A stretch of DNA of 64,000 nt from Streptomyces spororaveus (GCF_016755875.1 NZ_BNED01000005.1:4106001-4170000); one strand, 5' to 3'. Positions 15,886 through 24,199 are shown, counted from the stretch's first letter. Notes: generated by a model not told the origin, from the sequence alone. Numbers and translations: made by a program.

Positions 15886-17202
15886 TCAGGGCGTGAGGCG
15901 GTTCGGTCCGCGGAAGAGGAAGGTCGCTTCGCGGATGGAGTCCAGGCCGAGCATGACCATGAGGACCCGGCCGAGGCCGGCGCCGAAGCCGCCGTGGGGC
16001 GGGCAGCCGAAGCGGAAGATGTTCAGATAGTCCTGCATCCCCTCGGTGCTCATGCCTTTCTCCTCTGCCTGCTTGAGCAGGACGGCGGATCGGTGCTCAC
16101 GCTGGGCCCCGGTGGTGACCTCCAGGCCCTTCCAGAGCAGGTCGAAGCTGAGCGTGAGGTCTGGCTGTCCCTCTGGGCGCATGTGGTAGAAGGGCCGGAT
16201 GCTTGCCGGGTAGTGCGTGATGAACACGAACTCGTGCCCGGTCTGCTCTTTCATGTGTGCGGCGATCCGGCGCTCACCGTCGGGGTCCAGGTCCTCCTTC
16301 ACCCGCTCCGGGTCCCACCCGCCGGCCCGCAGAACCTCCTGCGCCTCAGCCATCGTGATCCGCGGGAACGGCGTCTCCGGCACGGTGACCTCGACCCCGG
16401 ATACCTCCCGAATCTGCTCCCCGTGGACATCGGCGACCTTGGCGATGGCATGGGTGAGCATCCGCTCCTCGAAGGCCATCACGTCCTCGACGCTTTCGAT
16501 CCACGAAAGCTCCACGTCCACACCGGTGAACTCGGTCGCGTGCCGGGAGGTGAATGACGGCTCGGCCCGGAAGACAGGACCGATCTCGAAAACCCTGTCG
16601 ATACCGGCCGCCACCGCCATCTGCTTGTAGAACTGCGGCGACTGTGCCAGATACGCCAACCGGTCGAAGTACCCGAGCTTGAATACCTCCGCCCCCGACT
16701 CCGAGGCGGTGCCCATCAGCTTCGGGGTGTGCATCTCCGTGCAGCCGTTCTGCATGGCGTACTCGCGCAGCCCCTGCTCCAAGGTCGTCTGCACGGCGAA
16801 CACCATCTGTGCGGTCTCTCTCTTGCGGACGTCGAGGAAGCGCCAGTCGAGCCGGTGCTCCGGCCCGGTCTGCTCGTCGATCGGCAGAGGCGTCTCTGCC
16901 AAGTTCAGTACCTCGACCGCCTCGGGGACGATTTCCAGGGCTCCGAGCTTGACTTGCGCCGCGTCCACGACGCGGCCGGTGATCCGTACGGCGGACTCCG
17001 GGGTGAGGGACTCGAGCACGGCCTCCAGCGGGCTGCCGTCGCGCCTGTGGGTCACCTGGACCATGCCGGAGTGGTCGCGCAGGATCACGAACTGCATCTT
17101 GCGCTGCAGACGGAGTGCGTTCACCCAGCCGGAGACGGAGACGGTCTGGTCGATGTGGCCGCGTAGGTCAGAGGTCAGTACGCGGCTCGTAGTGTGGATC
17201 AT
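15886..17202 (-). CDS. aspS: Aspartyl-tRNA synthetase, archaeal-like short form (probably nondiscriminating)
   Basis: The 438-residue enzyme has an N-terminal OB domain (VSVSGWVNALRLQRKMQFVI) and a class IIb core. Motif 2 reads FRAEPSFTSRHATEFTGVDV and motif 3 GFGAGLGRVLMVMLGL, followed by REATFLFRGPNRLTP. It lacks the roughly 150-residue insertion of normal bacterial AspRS and resembles the archaeal/AspRS2 type, which often charges both tRNA-Asp and tRNA-Asn. The ATG at 17202 has GGAGGG five bases upstream. A T-box leader and its own promoter precede it. A second synthetase on a mobile element suggests a drug-resistant replacement or a partner for the neighbouring operon. Confidence 0.93.
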   Translation of the reverse strand: MIHTTSRVLTSDLRGHIDQTVSVSGWVNALRLQRKMQFVILRDHSGMVQVTHRRDGSPLEAVLESLTPESAVRITGRVVDAAQVKLGALEIVPEAVEVLNLAETPLPIDEQTGPEHRLDWRFLDVRKRETAQMVFAVQTTLEQGLREYAMQNGCTEMHTPKLMGTASESGAEVFKLGYFDRLAYLAQSPQFYKQMAVAAGIDRVFEIGPVFRAEPSFTSRHATEFTGVDVELSWIESVEDVMAFEERMLTHAIAKVADVHGEQIREVSGVEVTVPETPFPRITMAEAQEVLRAGGWDPERVKEDLDPDGERRIAAHMKEQTGHEFVFITHYPASIRPFYHMRPEGQPDLTLSFDLLWKGLEVTTGAQREHRSAVLLKQAEEKGMSTEGMQDYLNIFRFGCPPHGGFGAGLGRVLMVMLGLDSIREATFLFRGPNRLTP

Positions 17203-17221
17203 CGCAGCCCTCCAGGGCGTC

Positions 17222-17466
17222 GTCATGATCCCTTGGGAGTGCGGGCGAGAAGGGAACTCGCGGTACCACCGCACTTTCGCCGCCACCCAGAAGGCAGCAG
17301 CCTCATTCCGCCCTGTGACGGGGGCGAACCGGCGGGGCATTGGGCCCAGGGGCCGTTCCTCCCCGCGCTCAGGAGGGTCTTCGCCTCGGGCGCGAGTCCG
17401 CCTTCCCAGCTACTGGCGGCTCTCTCTGCTCGCGTGATCCTCGGCTACTCGTCTCCGTCTACGCGT
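17222..17466 (-). promoter_or_regulatory. T-box leader (riboswitch) of aspS2, specifier GAC
   Basis: Read on the minus strand, the leader shows GACGAGTAGCC at the base of stem I and the AGAGAGCCGCC distal motif. A candidate Asp specifier GAC lies at 17379-17377 within CGAAGACCCTCC. The conserved T-box GCGGTGGTACCGCGAG lies at 17273-17258. AGTGCGG of the T-box region can pair with CCGCACT downstream, forming an alternative hairpin with an inner CGAG/CTCG. T-boxes read the charging state of the matching tRNA, so aspS2 should rise when tRNA-Asp is uncharged. Whether control is transcriptional or translational is unclear, as no U-run follows the hairpin. Confidence 0.85.
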
Positions 17467-17474
17467 TGGCCACG

Positions 17475-17503
17475 AGGATAGGAAGCGGGCACGGCACCTG
17501 CAA
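17475..17503 (-). promoter_or_regulatory. Promoter of the T-box/aspS2 transcript
   Basis: On the minus strand TTGCAG (17503-17498) and TATCCT (17480-17475) are separated by 17 bases, a good housekeeping-type match. The expected start near 17468 coincides with the start of the T-box leader. Confidence 0.65.
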
Positions 17504-17524
17504 CGCAATAGGTGTGTAACCCGA

Positions 17525-17560
17525 CCTCGTCGGGCCTCCTGAGGCGGAAGCCCAACGAGG
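17525..17560 (-). terminator. Terminator after the methyltransferase gene
   Basis: CCTCGTTGGGC and GCCCGACGAGG (minus strand) form an 11-bp stem with one wobble. It lies between the methyltransferase stop and the aspS2 promoter, so aspS2 is probably a separate transcription unit. Confidence 0.65.
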
Positions 17561-17574
17561 CCTGCACCAGCCCG

Positions 17575-18318
17575 CTACTTGGTCGCGACGACGTAGACGC
17601 TCGCCCACTGCCGCTTCGGGTTCGCCAGGTCCGGGTCGAAGTCCCAGGGCTCGACGGCGGAGAAGCCGGCCTCTGTGAACAGCTGGCTGAGCTTCTCGAA
17701 GTCGTACGCCCAGTAGTGCGGGTTGTACGTGGGGTCGTCGTCCTGGTCACGGAAGACGTAGTTGATCAGGTCGAGGTAGGTGTTGATGTCCTTGCGACAG
17801 TCCCGCTTGCCGTACCACCGGGAGATCATTTCCTCGGCCTGCTCGGGGCCAGCCGGGTACTGGCCGAGTACGAAGGCCGCGTCCGGCACCCCAGTGATGA
17901 GACGGCCGCCGGGGGCGAGGACGCGCTGGGCCTCTCGGGCGTACTGCTTGGCGGAGACCGGGTAGTCGATGTGCTCAAGGAAGTGCTCGGAGAACAGGAC
18001 GTCCACGGAGTCGTCCTGCAGCGGGATCCCCTCACGGACATCCCAGAGCAGGTCGGCGGGCGGCACAGCGTCGATGTTGAAGAAGCCATCGAGGCGGTGG
18101 GCTCCACCGCCGACCTGAACTTTCTTCGGTGCGGCGGCGACCAAGCCGCTGGGGAACGCCTTCTGGCTGGCGCGGTGGTAGCGGCTGAGCTCGATCTCCT
18201 TGGCCGCGGCACGAAGAGTGCGCGCGAGGCCGTGGGTAGTGGCAGGGTCGGCGAGGAGAGTCGTGATCTGCTCGCCGAGGAGATCCACGGAGCAGCCGTC
18301 CGTGCGGTGGGCGTTCAT
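17575..18318 (-). CDS. Class I SAM-dependent methyltransferase
   Basis: The 247-residue product has motif I-like VQVGGGAHRLDGFFNID near residue 67, an acidic DVREGIPLQDDSVDVLFSEH segment with HFLEHID, and the post-motif RVLAPGGRLITGVPD. This pattern is usual in small-molecule and protein methyltransferases of the class I fold. The substrate cannot be inferred. The gene is the last of the minus-strand operon, 20 bases after the 464-residue protein, and is followed by a hairpin. The ATG start follows an AGAGGACC-like ribosome site. Confidence 0.85.
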   Translation of the reverse strand: MNAHRTDGCSVDLLGEQITTLLADPATTHGLARTLRAAAKEIELSRYHRASQKAFPSGLVAAAPKKVQVGGGAHRLDGFFNIDAVPPADLLWDVREGIPLQDDSVDVLFSEHFLEHIDYPVSAKQYAREAQRVLAPGGRLITGVPDAAFVLGQYPAGPEQAEEMISRWYGKRDCRKDINTYLDLINYVFRDQDDDPTYNPHYWAYDFEKLSQLFTEAGFSAVEPWDFDPDLANPKRQWASVYVVATK

Positions 18319-18338
18319 CAGCTATGGGTCCTCTCGCT

Positions 18339-19733
18339 TTAAGCCGTGGCAGGGGTGGGTGAGGTCCACTGGTTGTTGCGCATGAGCGTGTACTTGATGT
18401 CGACCAGGCGTGGGGCGATGGTCAGGGCGAGTTCTTCGGCGGGATGGAGCCGGCCGTGGTCGTCCTGCTCGGCCCGCCAGACGCGGTAGTCAAGATCGGG
18501 GTACGCAGGGTTGATGCCGATCTCGCCCTTGGGGATCGTGCCGTTGAAGGGCGCGACGATGTCCATGTGGTTCCAGTAGTTCCACGCCTGGAGCGCCTTG
18601 TGCTGGTCGAAGTAGAAGTAGAAGTCCGGGTACCGGCCGAAGGTCCGCAATTCGCGGTGGATCAGGTGTCCGAGGAGCGGGCCGAGCTGGGTGGAGAGGC
18701 TGTCGAACTCCCAGCGGGTGTGGTGCCAGGCTTCCGGGACCTGGCCGGGCGTGAACAGCCGGGCCGCGACGAGGTGGCTGATCCGCTCGGTGAGGTAGGC
18801 GCAGGCGTGGGCGGCGTCCAGGCTGGGGTCGATGCGGGCGAATAGCGCGCCCAGCTCGTCGGGGGAGGGTCGGAACTTCGCGAGATCGAACTTGCCCGCC
18901 ATGTGCGGGAAGGATGCGAACAGCATGTCCTTGTAGAGCCAGTTGTTGAACTCGCCGAGCTCGGCCATCTCCTGGGTCTGCCTCGTGGTGGAGTGCAGCA
19001 TCAGGTACTCCGCCAGGGCCTCGAAGTACACGTACCCGAGGATCGGTAGCCGAGGGATCGTCTCGTCCAGCAACCGCAGGAACGTACTGGGCTGGACGGC
19101 GGCGCCCTGGTAGGCGACGGCAGCCGCCAGGGCGAGGAAGGCCGTGGAGTTCTTGATCCTGCTGACGACGGTCTCGCGCAACTGGTGTCGCTCGGTCTTG
19201 GAGAGCAGGTACTCCAGGCGGCTGTAGATCTGGAGGTGGATCGAACCGAGGCGGAGGTAGTCCACGCCGGCCAGCCCGCGATAGGCCTGGGGTGGCAGGT
19301 TGATCTCGAAGATCAGTGGCGTCGGTACGCGCTTCGGTGTGCCGGCCTTAGCCACGAAGGCCGGGGCCTCCTTGGTGAGCACGTACTCGGCGAGGTTGTG
19401 CATGCGGTATCCGCGCTCGGTCGGGGTGAGGGGCGCGCAGTACACGCTGCCGACCAGGCAGCCCCCGGAGGGATAGAGCGATCCGTGCTCGCTGATCTGC
19501 TCCAGGGCGTGGGTGACGTGCAGCAGGTGGAGCTTGCCGTCGCCGCCCAGGGCGCGGAAGAGGGCGTTGTCCCGCAGCAGTCGGCCGTTGGGAGTCTGCG
19601 CCACGAGCCGGTTCTCCCAGGCTGCGGCCTGATCGGCGAGCGGGTCCTGGCCGTGCACAGGGCTGGGTATCAGGGTCGTGTCGAAGAATGCGTGGGCGTC
19701 GGCCCACTGCTCATAGGCGTCCAGGAAGTCCAT
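18339..19733 (-). CDS. Uncharacterised protein, possible ADP-ribosyltransferase-like N-terminus
   Basis: The 464-residue product is not a family I can name. Residues about 67-110 read LLHVTHALEQISEHGSLYP, then GCLVGSVYCAPLTPTERGY. This recalls the H-x-T...I...G-x-L opening of DarT-like and RNA 2'-phosphotransferase-like ADP-ribosyl folds. The remaining 350 residues are helical with many Tyr, Trp and Leu. The resemblance is weak and the later Tyr and Glu of that fold are not pinned down. Its ATG overlaps the stop of the HD gene by one base (TGATG), showing tight coupling. An upstream open frame to 19802 was rejected for that reason. Confidence 0.75.
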   Translation of the reverse strand: MDFLDAYEQWADAHAFFDTTLIPSPVHGQDPLADQAAAWENRLVAQTPNGRLLRDNALFRALGGDGKLHLLHVTHALEQISEHGSLYPSGGCLVGSVYCAPLTPTERGYRMHNLAEYVLTKEAPAFVAKAGTPKRVPTPLIFEINLPPQAYRGLAGVDYLRLGSIHLQIYSRLEYLLSKTERHQLRETVVSRIKNSTAFLALAAAVAYQGAAVQPSTFLRLLDETIPRLPILGYVYFEALAEYLMLHSTTRQTQEMAELGEFNNWLYKDMLFASFPHMAGKFDLAKFRPSPDELGALFARIDPSLDAAHACAYLTERISHLVAARLFTPGQVPEAWHHTRWEFDSLSTQLGPLLGHLIHRELRTFGRYPDFYFYFDQHKALQAWNYWNHMDIVAPFNGTIPKGEIGINPAYPDLDYRVWRAEQDDHGRLHPAEELALTIAPRLVDIKYTLMRNNQWTSPTPATA

Positions 19734-20500
19734 CAGCCTGTCAGCCCCACATCCGCGAGACCTACGAGGGCCGCCTCCGCGCTGCTCGCTCCGGCCAGCC
19801 ACGCGGTCTCGGACCGGATGACGAGTTCGACGGCGGTCGTGCGTAAGGCCTTGAAGGCGTCGGACCGGACCTGGACGGGGTCAGGCCACCAGCTGAGCTT
19901 CGGCAGTCGGTAGCGGTCCAGCGCATCCGCGGCCTTGAGGAGATCGCAGATGACCTCGGCGCGGGCGTGGTCGGCCTGATCGTCCTCGGAGAAGGCGTCG
20001 TACGGCACATCGTGGAGCCGCACCGCTGTGGCGGCAGTGGCGATCCGGCTGGGCGTCGCCACGAGCCCGAAGTGGTTCCAGACGGTGTCGGCCTGATCCG
20101 TGAGCCAGATGGCGGCACGCGCCCCGTGGCCGCGGTCGTCCTTGTCGTGGAGGCGCCGGCAGTCGTGCACGGCGGCGGCCAGGACCAGCGTGGCGGTGTC
20201 GTCCTCGCTGAGCCCGGCCGACTCCGCAAGGAGCGCGGCCAGTGCGGCGGTGCGCATCGCGTGCCGGATCCCGTGGAGGGAGTCCAGGCACTTCTCCTCG
20301 GCCAGCCACCCGGCAGGGATGGCCGAGCGAGACAGGAGCCTCTGCGAAGTCGCTCGCAGTCGGGGAGGCGGGCCGTCCGAGAGGACGGGCCGGTTCGCGG
20401 TGATCCAGCGGACGGTGGCGGGATCGGTGTACTGGTGGTGCGGTAGCTGCTTACGTGCAGCCAGCTCGACCAGACTGTCGGCCGGCGAGGTCGTGCTCAT
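19733..20500 (-). CDS. HD-domain phosphohydrolase
   Basis: The 255-residue protein carries HD-superfamily metal residues: HGIRHAMRTAALAAL near residue 79 (first His), AAAVHDCRRLHDKDD near 112 (HD pair), and a distal Asp in AADALDRYRLPKL. HD enzymes hydrolyse nucleotide or phosphate-ester bonds. The neighbours NDK and CYTH also handle phosphorylated nucleotides. The ATG at 20500 has GAGGGGG eight bases upstream. It lies 37 bases after the CYTH gene and is coupled to the next gene by a one-base overlap. Confidence 0.88.
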   Translation of the reverse strand: MSTTSPADSLVELAARKQLPHHQYTDPATVRWITANRPVLSDGPPPRLRATSQRLLSRSAIPAGWLAEEKCLDSLHGIRHAMRTAALAALLAESAGLSEDDTATLVLAAAVHDCRRLHDKDDRGHGARAAIWLTDQADTVWNHFGLVATPSRIATAATAVRLHDVPYDAFSEDDQADHARAEVICDLLKAADALDRYRLPKLSWWPDPVQVRSDAFKALRTTAVELVIRSETAWLAGASSAEAALVGLADVGLTG

Positions 20501-20537
20501 CGGGCCCACCCCCTCGGTGGTCTGCGACAGCGGATGC

Positions 20538-21122
20538 CTAGCTGACGGACGCGGCCTGGGCCGCCTGCTCCTTACGGGCCTGCTCGGCGGCCTCGAAGGC
20601 AGCCGTGAAGTCGGCGAGCTCTTCCTCGCTCATGAGGTGCACGCCCAGCTCATCGGCCACGGCACCGATGCGGGCGACGGCCTCGTCCCGCGCGGTGGCG
20701 CTGGCCTCGTCGTCGAGCAGCACCTCGAACTCGGCGTGATGCCCCCAGGCGTCGCTCCACTTCACGGCGATCTCGACACCGCGGAAGCGGAAGTTGTGGC
20801 GTTGGTTGAACGCCTCGTGCATGGTGTCCTCGAAGCCGAGGGCGTTGAAGATCCGCACGGCGGCCGGAACGTCCTCGCGGCCGATGGCGAACTCGGTCTC
20901 CGGGAAGGCAGCACCCTGGCCGATCTTGCTGGCCTTGAGGGTGACCTTCGCGGAGCCGGCCGCGATGTTGTCCGTGACCTTCAGCAGCTGGTCGGGTAGC
21001 ACGTAGAAGTGGATGTTCTTGTCGTCGCAGCCGAGGTCCTCGGCCTCCCGCGTCAGGCGTTCGACGAGCTGCTCGTACGCGTCCTTGTCGAAGCGGGCGC
21101 GCATCTCGATCTCGATGGCCAC
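20538..21122 (-). CDS. CYTH-domain protein (triphosphate tunnel enzyme or class IV cyclase type)
   Basis: The 194-residue product starts AIEIEMRARFDKDAYEQLVE with the ExE pattern that opens CYTH proteins. It continues with alternating charged strands: KNIHFYVLPDQLLKVTDN, SAKVTLKASKIGQGAAFPE and GVEIAVKWSDAWGHHAEFEV. Members bind triphosphates in a beta tunnel and act as adenylate cyclases, thiamine triphosphatases or polyphosphatases. Which reaction applies here is unknown. The GTG at 21122 has AAGGGAG six bases upstream. It is part of the NDK to methyltransferase operon. Confidence 0.85.
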   Translation of the reverse strand: MAIEIEMRARFDKDAYEQLVERLTREAEDLGCDDKNIHFYVLPDQLLKVTDNIAAGSAKVTLKASKIGQGAAFPETEFAIGREDVPAAVRIFNALGFEDTMHEAFNQRHNFRFRGVEIAVKWSDAWGHHAEFEVLLDDEASATARDEAVARIGAVADELGVHLMSEEELADFTAAFEAAEQARKEQAAQAASVS

Positions 21123-21268
21123 AGTGGCTCCCTTACGGAATCGGGCATAGGTGATCCGCCCGAGCCAGGCAAAGCGGGGCTGGCTCAGTTCAGTGCGGTG
21201 TGTGATTGATCAAGCATCCGGGCGGTGCGGTACGCCGGTGCGTGCCGCACCGCCACAGGGCAGGAGCG

Positions 21269-21568
21269 TCAGGCGAGCTCGCCGAAGCGGTCACGCACGA
21301 CGCCCTCGTGCAGGTAGTTCGGGAGCGGCACGCCGCCGACGGACGCGCGCTTGGTGGCGACCTGTTCCTCGGTCTCGTCCGGGAAGCCCTCCAACAGCTG
21401 TAGGCACTGCGCCACCCACTCGCGGGACTTCTCCCAGTCGCCGGTGTCACGGCTGCGGACGGCGAGCGCGAAGGCGGTCTCCGTCGCGGCCCATCGGTCG
21501 GTGGCCAGCTCCTGCTGGAAGATGCTCTCCAGCTCGGCCACAGAGGCGACGCGGGTCGGGTTGGTCAT
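21269..21568 (-). CDS. Small hypothetical protein of the NDK-CYTH operon
   Basis: The 99-residue acidic, helical protein starts MTNPTRVASVAELESIFQQE and contains GDWEKSREWVAQCLQLLEGF and VGGVPLPNYLHEGVVRDRF. I do not recognise its family. AGGAGAG stands eight bases before the ATG. It sits between ndk and the CYTH gene on the same strand, with gaps of 73 and 146 bases, so joint transcription is likely. A small binding or adaptor role is possible but unsupported. Confidence 0.7.
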   Translation of the reverse strand: MTNPTRVASVAELESIFQQELATDRWAATETAFALAVRSRDTGDWEKSREWVAQCLQLLEGFPDETEEQVATKRASVGGVPLPNYLHEGVVRDRFGELA

Positions 21569-21641
21569 GACGTCTTCTCTCCTACGTTGGTGCCTGGTGG
21601 TGTTCAACGCGTCGACGGCCGATTGGTGACATCGATCGGGC

Positions 21642-22151
21642 TCAGTAGGTGAAGATCTCCGCCAGGGTGCGGTAGTCGTGGAGCTCGTCCTTGTCGAACC
21701 ACAGTTCCAGCTCCTGGTCCGCCTCGGCCTTGTTACCGGAGGCGTGCACCAGGTTCGCGACGGCCTTGCCGGAGGCCGTGCTGGCGCCCCGGCTGTAGTG
21801 CGAGAAGTCGCCGCGGACAGTGCCGGCGGGGGCCTCGTTCGGGTAGGTGCTCCCGACGATCTTGCGCACGGTGGCGACGGCGTCGAAGCCCTCCAGCACG
21901 AGCGCGATCACCGGGCCCTGCTGCATGAACGTGGAGGTCAGGTTGTAGACCTCGGCACCGAGCCGCTCCTCCAGGTCGAAGTAGTGGCGCCGGGTGAACT
22001 CGGCGTCCATCTGCTTCATCTTGATGCCGACGATCTTCAGCGCCGCATCCTCGAATCGAGCGATGATCTTCCCCGCGAATCCGCGGACCATCGCGTCGGG
22101 CTTGAGGAGGACGAGCGTGCGCTCCACGGTGTTTTCCTGATCCTGGGCCAT
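21642..22151 (-). CDS. ndk: Nucleoside-diphosphate kinase
   Basis: The 169-residue enzyme shows RTLVLLKPDAMVRGFAGKII, RRHYFDLEERLG and GSTYPNEAPAGTVRGDFSHY. The catalytic His lies in NLVHASGNKAEADQELELWF, where the usual HGSD reads HASG. It transfers the terminal phosphate between nucleoside triphosphates. It is about 30 residues longer than housekeeping NDK, mostly at the C-terminus, and is a second, element-borne copy. AAAGGGAA lies before the ATG at 22151. Its neighbours suggest a dedicated nucleotide pathway. Confidence 0.92.
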   Translation of the reverse strand: MAQDQENTVERTLVLLKPDAMVRGFAGKIIARFEDAALKIVGIKMKQMDAEFTRRHYFDLEERLGAEVYNLTSTFMQQGPVIALVLEGFDAVATVRKIVGSTYPNEAPAGTVRGDFSHYSRGASTASGKAVANLVHASGNKAEADQELELWFDKDELHDYRTLAEIFTY

Positions 22152-22245
22152 CGGTTCCCTTTCAGCTTTCAGGCAAGCCATATGACGGGCGCTCAGCGCC
22201 TCGCCTGCATGAGGTTACCGGCGCTGGAACACCCTTCTACGCCTG

Positions 22246-22476
22246 TTAGTTGAGGCCCGAAGAGGGATATCGGCCAAGTGGCCGAGACCTTCGCTCGACG
22301 AGCACCCAGTGCAGCTGTTCCAGGCGGAAAACGCATTTCCTGCACGCGTGGATCTCGACCTCGACACCGCTCACGGCGATGGAGCCGATGACGGTCACCT
22401 CTAGATGGAGCCGTTCGCAGCGGAAACAACTCCCGGTGGTCCACTCGAACCGCTGCCACAGCTGCTGAGGCTTCAC
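22246..22476 (-). CDS. Small Cys-rich protein
   Basis: The 76-residue product contains two CxxC pairs, GSCFRCERLHLEVTVIG and HACRKCVFRLEQLH, typical of a small zinc ribbon. The GTG at 22476 overlaps the TGA of the upstream gene by four bases, so the two are coupled. A longer in-frame reading to 22593 was rejected because of that coupling. Function is unknown; a DNA-, RNA- or protein-binding zinc module is plausible. Confidence 0.65.
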   Translation of the reverse strand: MKPQQLWQRFEWTTGSCFRCERLHLEVTVIGSIAVSGVEVEIHACRKCVFRLEQLHWVLVERRSRPLGRYPSSGLN

Positions 22477-22754
22477 GTGGCCGGATGGTCGCGGGCCGGC
22501 CGGAGGCCGTCGATCGGGGCCATCCACTCCTTTCCGCCGCCCTCCGGCCGCAGCCAGGCGCTGGCGGGCGGCCTCTCGGAGTAGTAGGGCCACGGCTGCA
22601 CCTCACCCCGCCGGCCAGTGCCCGTGTCGATCACCGGCGCATGGACCGTGAGCCACTCCGGCAGCGAGCTCCAGCCGACGGCGGCCTCGACGTTCACGGG
22701 GCGTCCCGATAAGGCCTGGACCACCCCTTCGGGGCCTTGCGATGCGGGCTTCAT
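22473..22754 (-). CDS. Small hypothetical protein, first gene of the operon
   Basis: The 93-residue product starts MKPASQGPEGVVQALSGRPV and contains VGWSSLPEWLTVHAPVIDTG and YYSERPPASAWLRPEGGGKE. I do not recognise a family. GGAGA lies about 11 bases before the ATG at 22754. Its stop overlaps the start of the Cys-rich gene. It faces the divergent XRE regulator across about 200 bases, where the operon promoter should lie. Confidence 0.6.
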   Translation of the reverse strand: MKPASQGPEGVVQALSGRPVNVEAAVGWSSLPEWLTVHAPVIDTGTGRRGEVQPWPYYSERPPASAWLRPEGGGKEWMAPIDGLRPARDHPAT

Positions 22755-22904
22755 GGCTTTGCCATCTCCGATCTCTCTGCCTGAGGAAGACGGGTGGTAC
22801 GGGCGAGCGTCGCCGGCCAAAGCCATTTGATGCAGGATGAGTTGCTCGCATCGTCCAGCGGCGTTCTCGGTCTGTTGCGACAGTAGCCAGGGCGCCCCAC
22901 GACA

Positions 22905-22925
22905 CCCCGGAAAAACCTTCCGGGG
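22905..22925. promoter_or_regulatory. Inverted repeat in the divergent promoter region
   Basis: CCCCGGAA (22905-22912) and TTCCGGGG (22918-22925) are perfect 8-base arms around AAACC. They lie 31 bases before the XRE regulator start and between the two divergent units. This suits an operator for that regulator, though a 5' UTR hairpin is possible. Confidence 0.5.
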
Positions 22926-22956
22926 TCCACTTCGGCCACGAGGTGATGATCAGGAC

Positions 22957-24189
22957 ATGCGAGGTATGACAGAGGACCTGACCATCGGCGAGCGCGTCGC
23001 CTGGTATCGACGCCGGCGCGGCCTCTCCCAAGAGGTACTGGCCGGCCTTGTCGGCCGTACCACCGACTGGCTGAGCAAAGCGGAGAACAATCGGATCGAG
23101 CTCGATCGCCTCTCGGTGATCACCTCGCTCGCCGACGCCCTCGATGTCTCCCTGGGAGACCTGCTCGCCGAGCCGACTCTCATTGAATGGTCGCCCGACA
23201 GCGGCCATCGCACCGTTGCCGCGTTGCGCGAAGCGCTCATGGACTACAAGCAGCTCACACCCCTGCTGGGATCTGCGCCCGATGACGAGCCACCTGCCCT
23301 ACAAGACCTTCGTGCCAACGTGGGCGAGGTCCTCGATGCCTACCAGGCATCCCGCTACGGCTTCGCCACTCGACGTCTCCCCCTCGTGCTGGCCGACGCC
23401 CTCGCCGCATCCCGTGCTTACTCGGGACACGAGGGAGAGGAGGCCCACGCGCTACTCGCCTTGGCCTACCACGGAGCAGCCATGGTGCTGGGCAAGGTCG
23501 GAGAGTCCGAGCTGGCATGGATCGCCGCTGACCGCGGTCTGGCAGCCGCGCAGCACAGCGGCCGGAGCGAGGTCACAGGTTCGCTCTTCCGCGCGGTCAC
23601 GCACTGCCTCCTGGCCACAGGACGCTTCACAGCAGCGATCCAGCTGGTGAACGACGCGGCAGCCGTCATGCAACCGGAACTGGGCAACGCGAGCGACGAG
23701 TACCTCTCGGTGTACGGCACGCTGTTCCTCACCGGGGCGATGGCTGCCGCCCGGGCAGAGGATCGGGCAACTACGCAGACCTTCCTTCGGGAGGCCGACG
23801 AGACCGCGCAGCGACTCAGCGCCGACGGCAACCACCTGTGGACAGCCTTCGGACCGACCAATGTGGCCATCCATTGCGTGGCCGCCGCCGGCGAACTCGG
23901 CGACATTCAGGTCGCTGCGGACCTCGGTCCACGAATCGACACCAGCGGTATGCCAGTGGAACGGCGTGCGCGGCACAGCCTCGAAGTCGCCAGGGCGCTG
24001 AGTGCTTGGAACCGAACCGACGAAGCCCTGGCCGTCCTGCTGGAAGCCGAAAAGGTCGCACCGGAACAGGTCCGCCACCACTACATGAGCCGAGAACTGG
24101 TCATCGGCTGGATACGCGGTACCAGAGGCCGGCCGTCCCACCCCCTGGCCGACCTGGCCCGCAGGCTCCGCATTGTGGCGGGCGGCTAG
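22957..24189 (+). CDS. XRE-family regulator with TPR-like helical domain
   Basis: The 410-residue protein has an N-terminal HTH (TIGERVAWYRRRRGLSQEVL, then GRTTDWLSKAENNRIELDRL) in its first 75 residues. The long alpha-helical C-terminal part looks like tetratricopeptide repeats (EEAHALLALAYHGAAMVLGK and the following repeats). Regulators of this build are common in Streptomyces and often sit beside Nudix genes. It is divergent from the NDK operon and followed 11 bases later by a Nudix hydrolase. A decayed copy of its 3' end occurs at 25463-25617. The ATG at 22957 is used; one at 22966 is possible. Confidence 0.85.
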   Translation: MRGMTEDLTIGERVAWYRRRRGLSQEVLAGLVGRTTDWLSKAENNRIELDRLSVITSLADALDVSLGDLLAEPTLIEWSPDSGHRTVAALREALMDYKQLTPLLGSAPDDEPPALQDLRANVGEVLDAYQASRYGFATRRLPLVLADALAASRAYSGHEGEEAHALLALAYHGAAMVLGKVGESELAWIAADRGLAAAQHSGRSEVTGSLFRAVTHCLLATGRFTAAIQLVNDAAAVMQPELGNASDEYLSVYGTLFLTGAMAAARAEDRATTQTFLREADETAQRLSADGNHLWTAFGPTNVAIHCVAAAGELGDIQVAADLGPRIDTSGMPVERRARHSLEVARALSAWNRTDEALAVLLEAEKVAPEQVRHHYMSRELVIGWIRGTRGRPSHPLADLARRLRIVAGG

Positions 24190-24199
24190 AGTCCAATCC

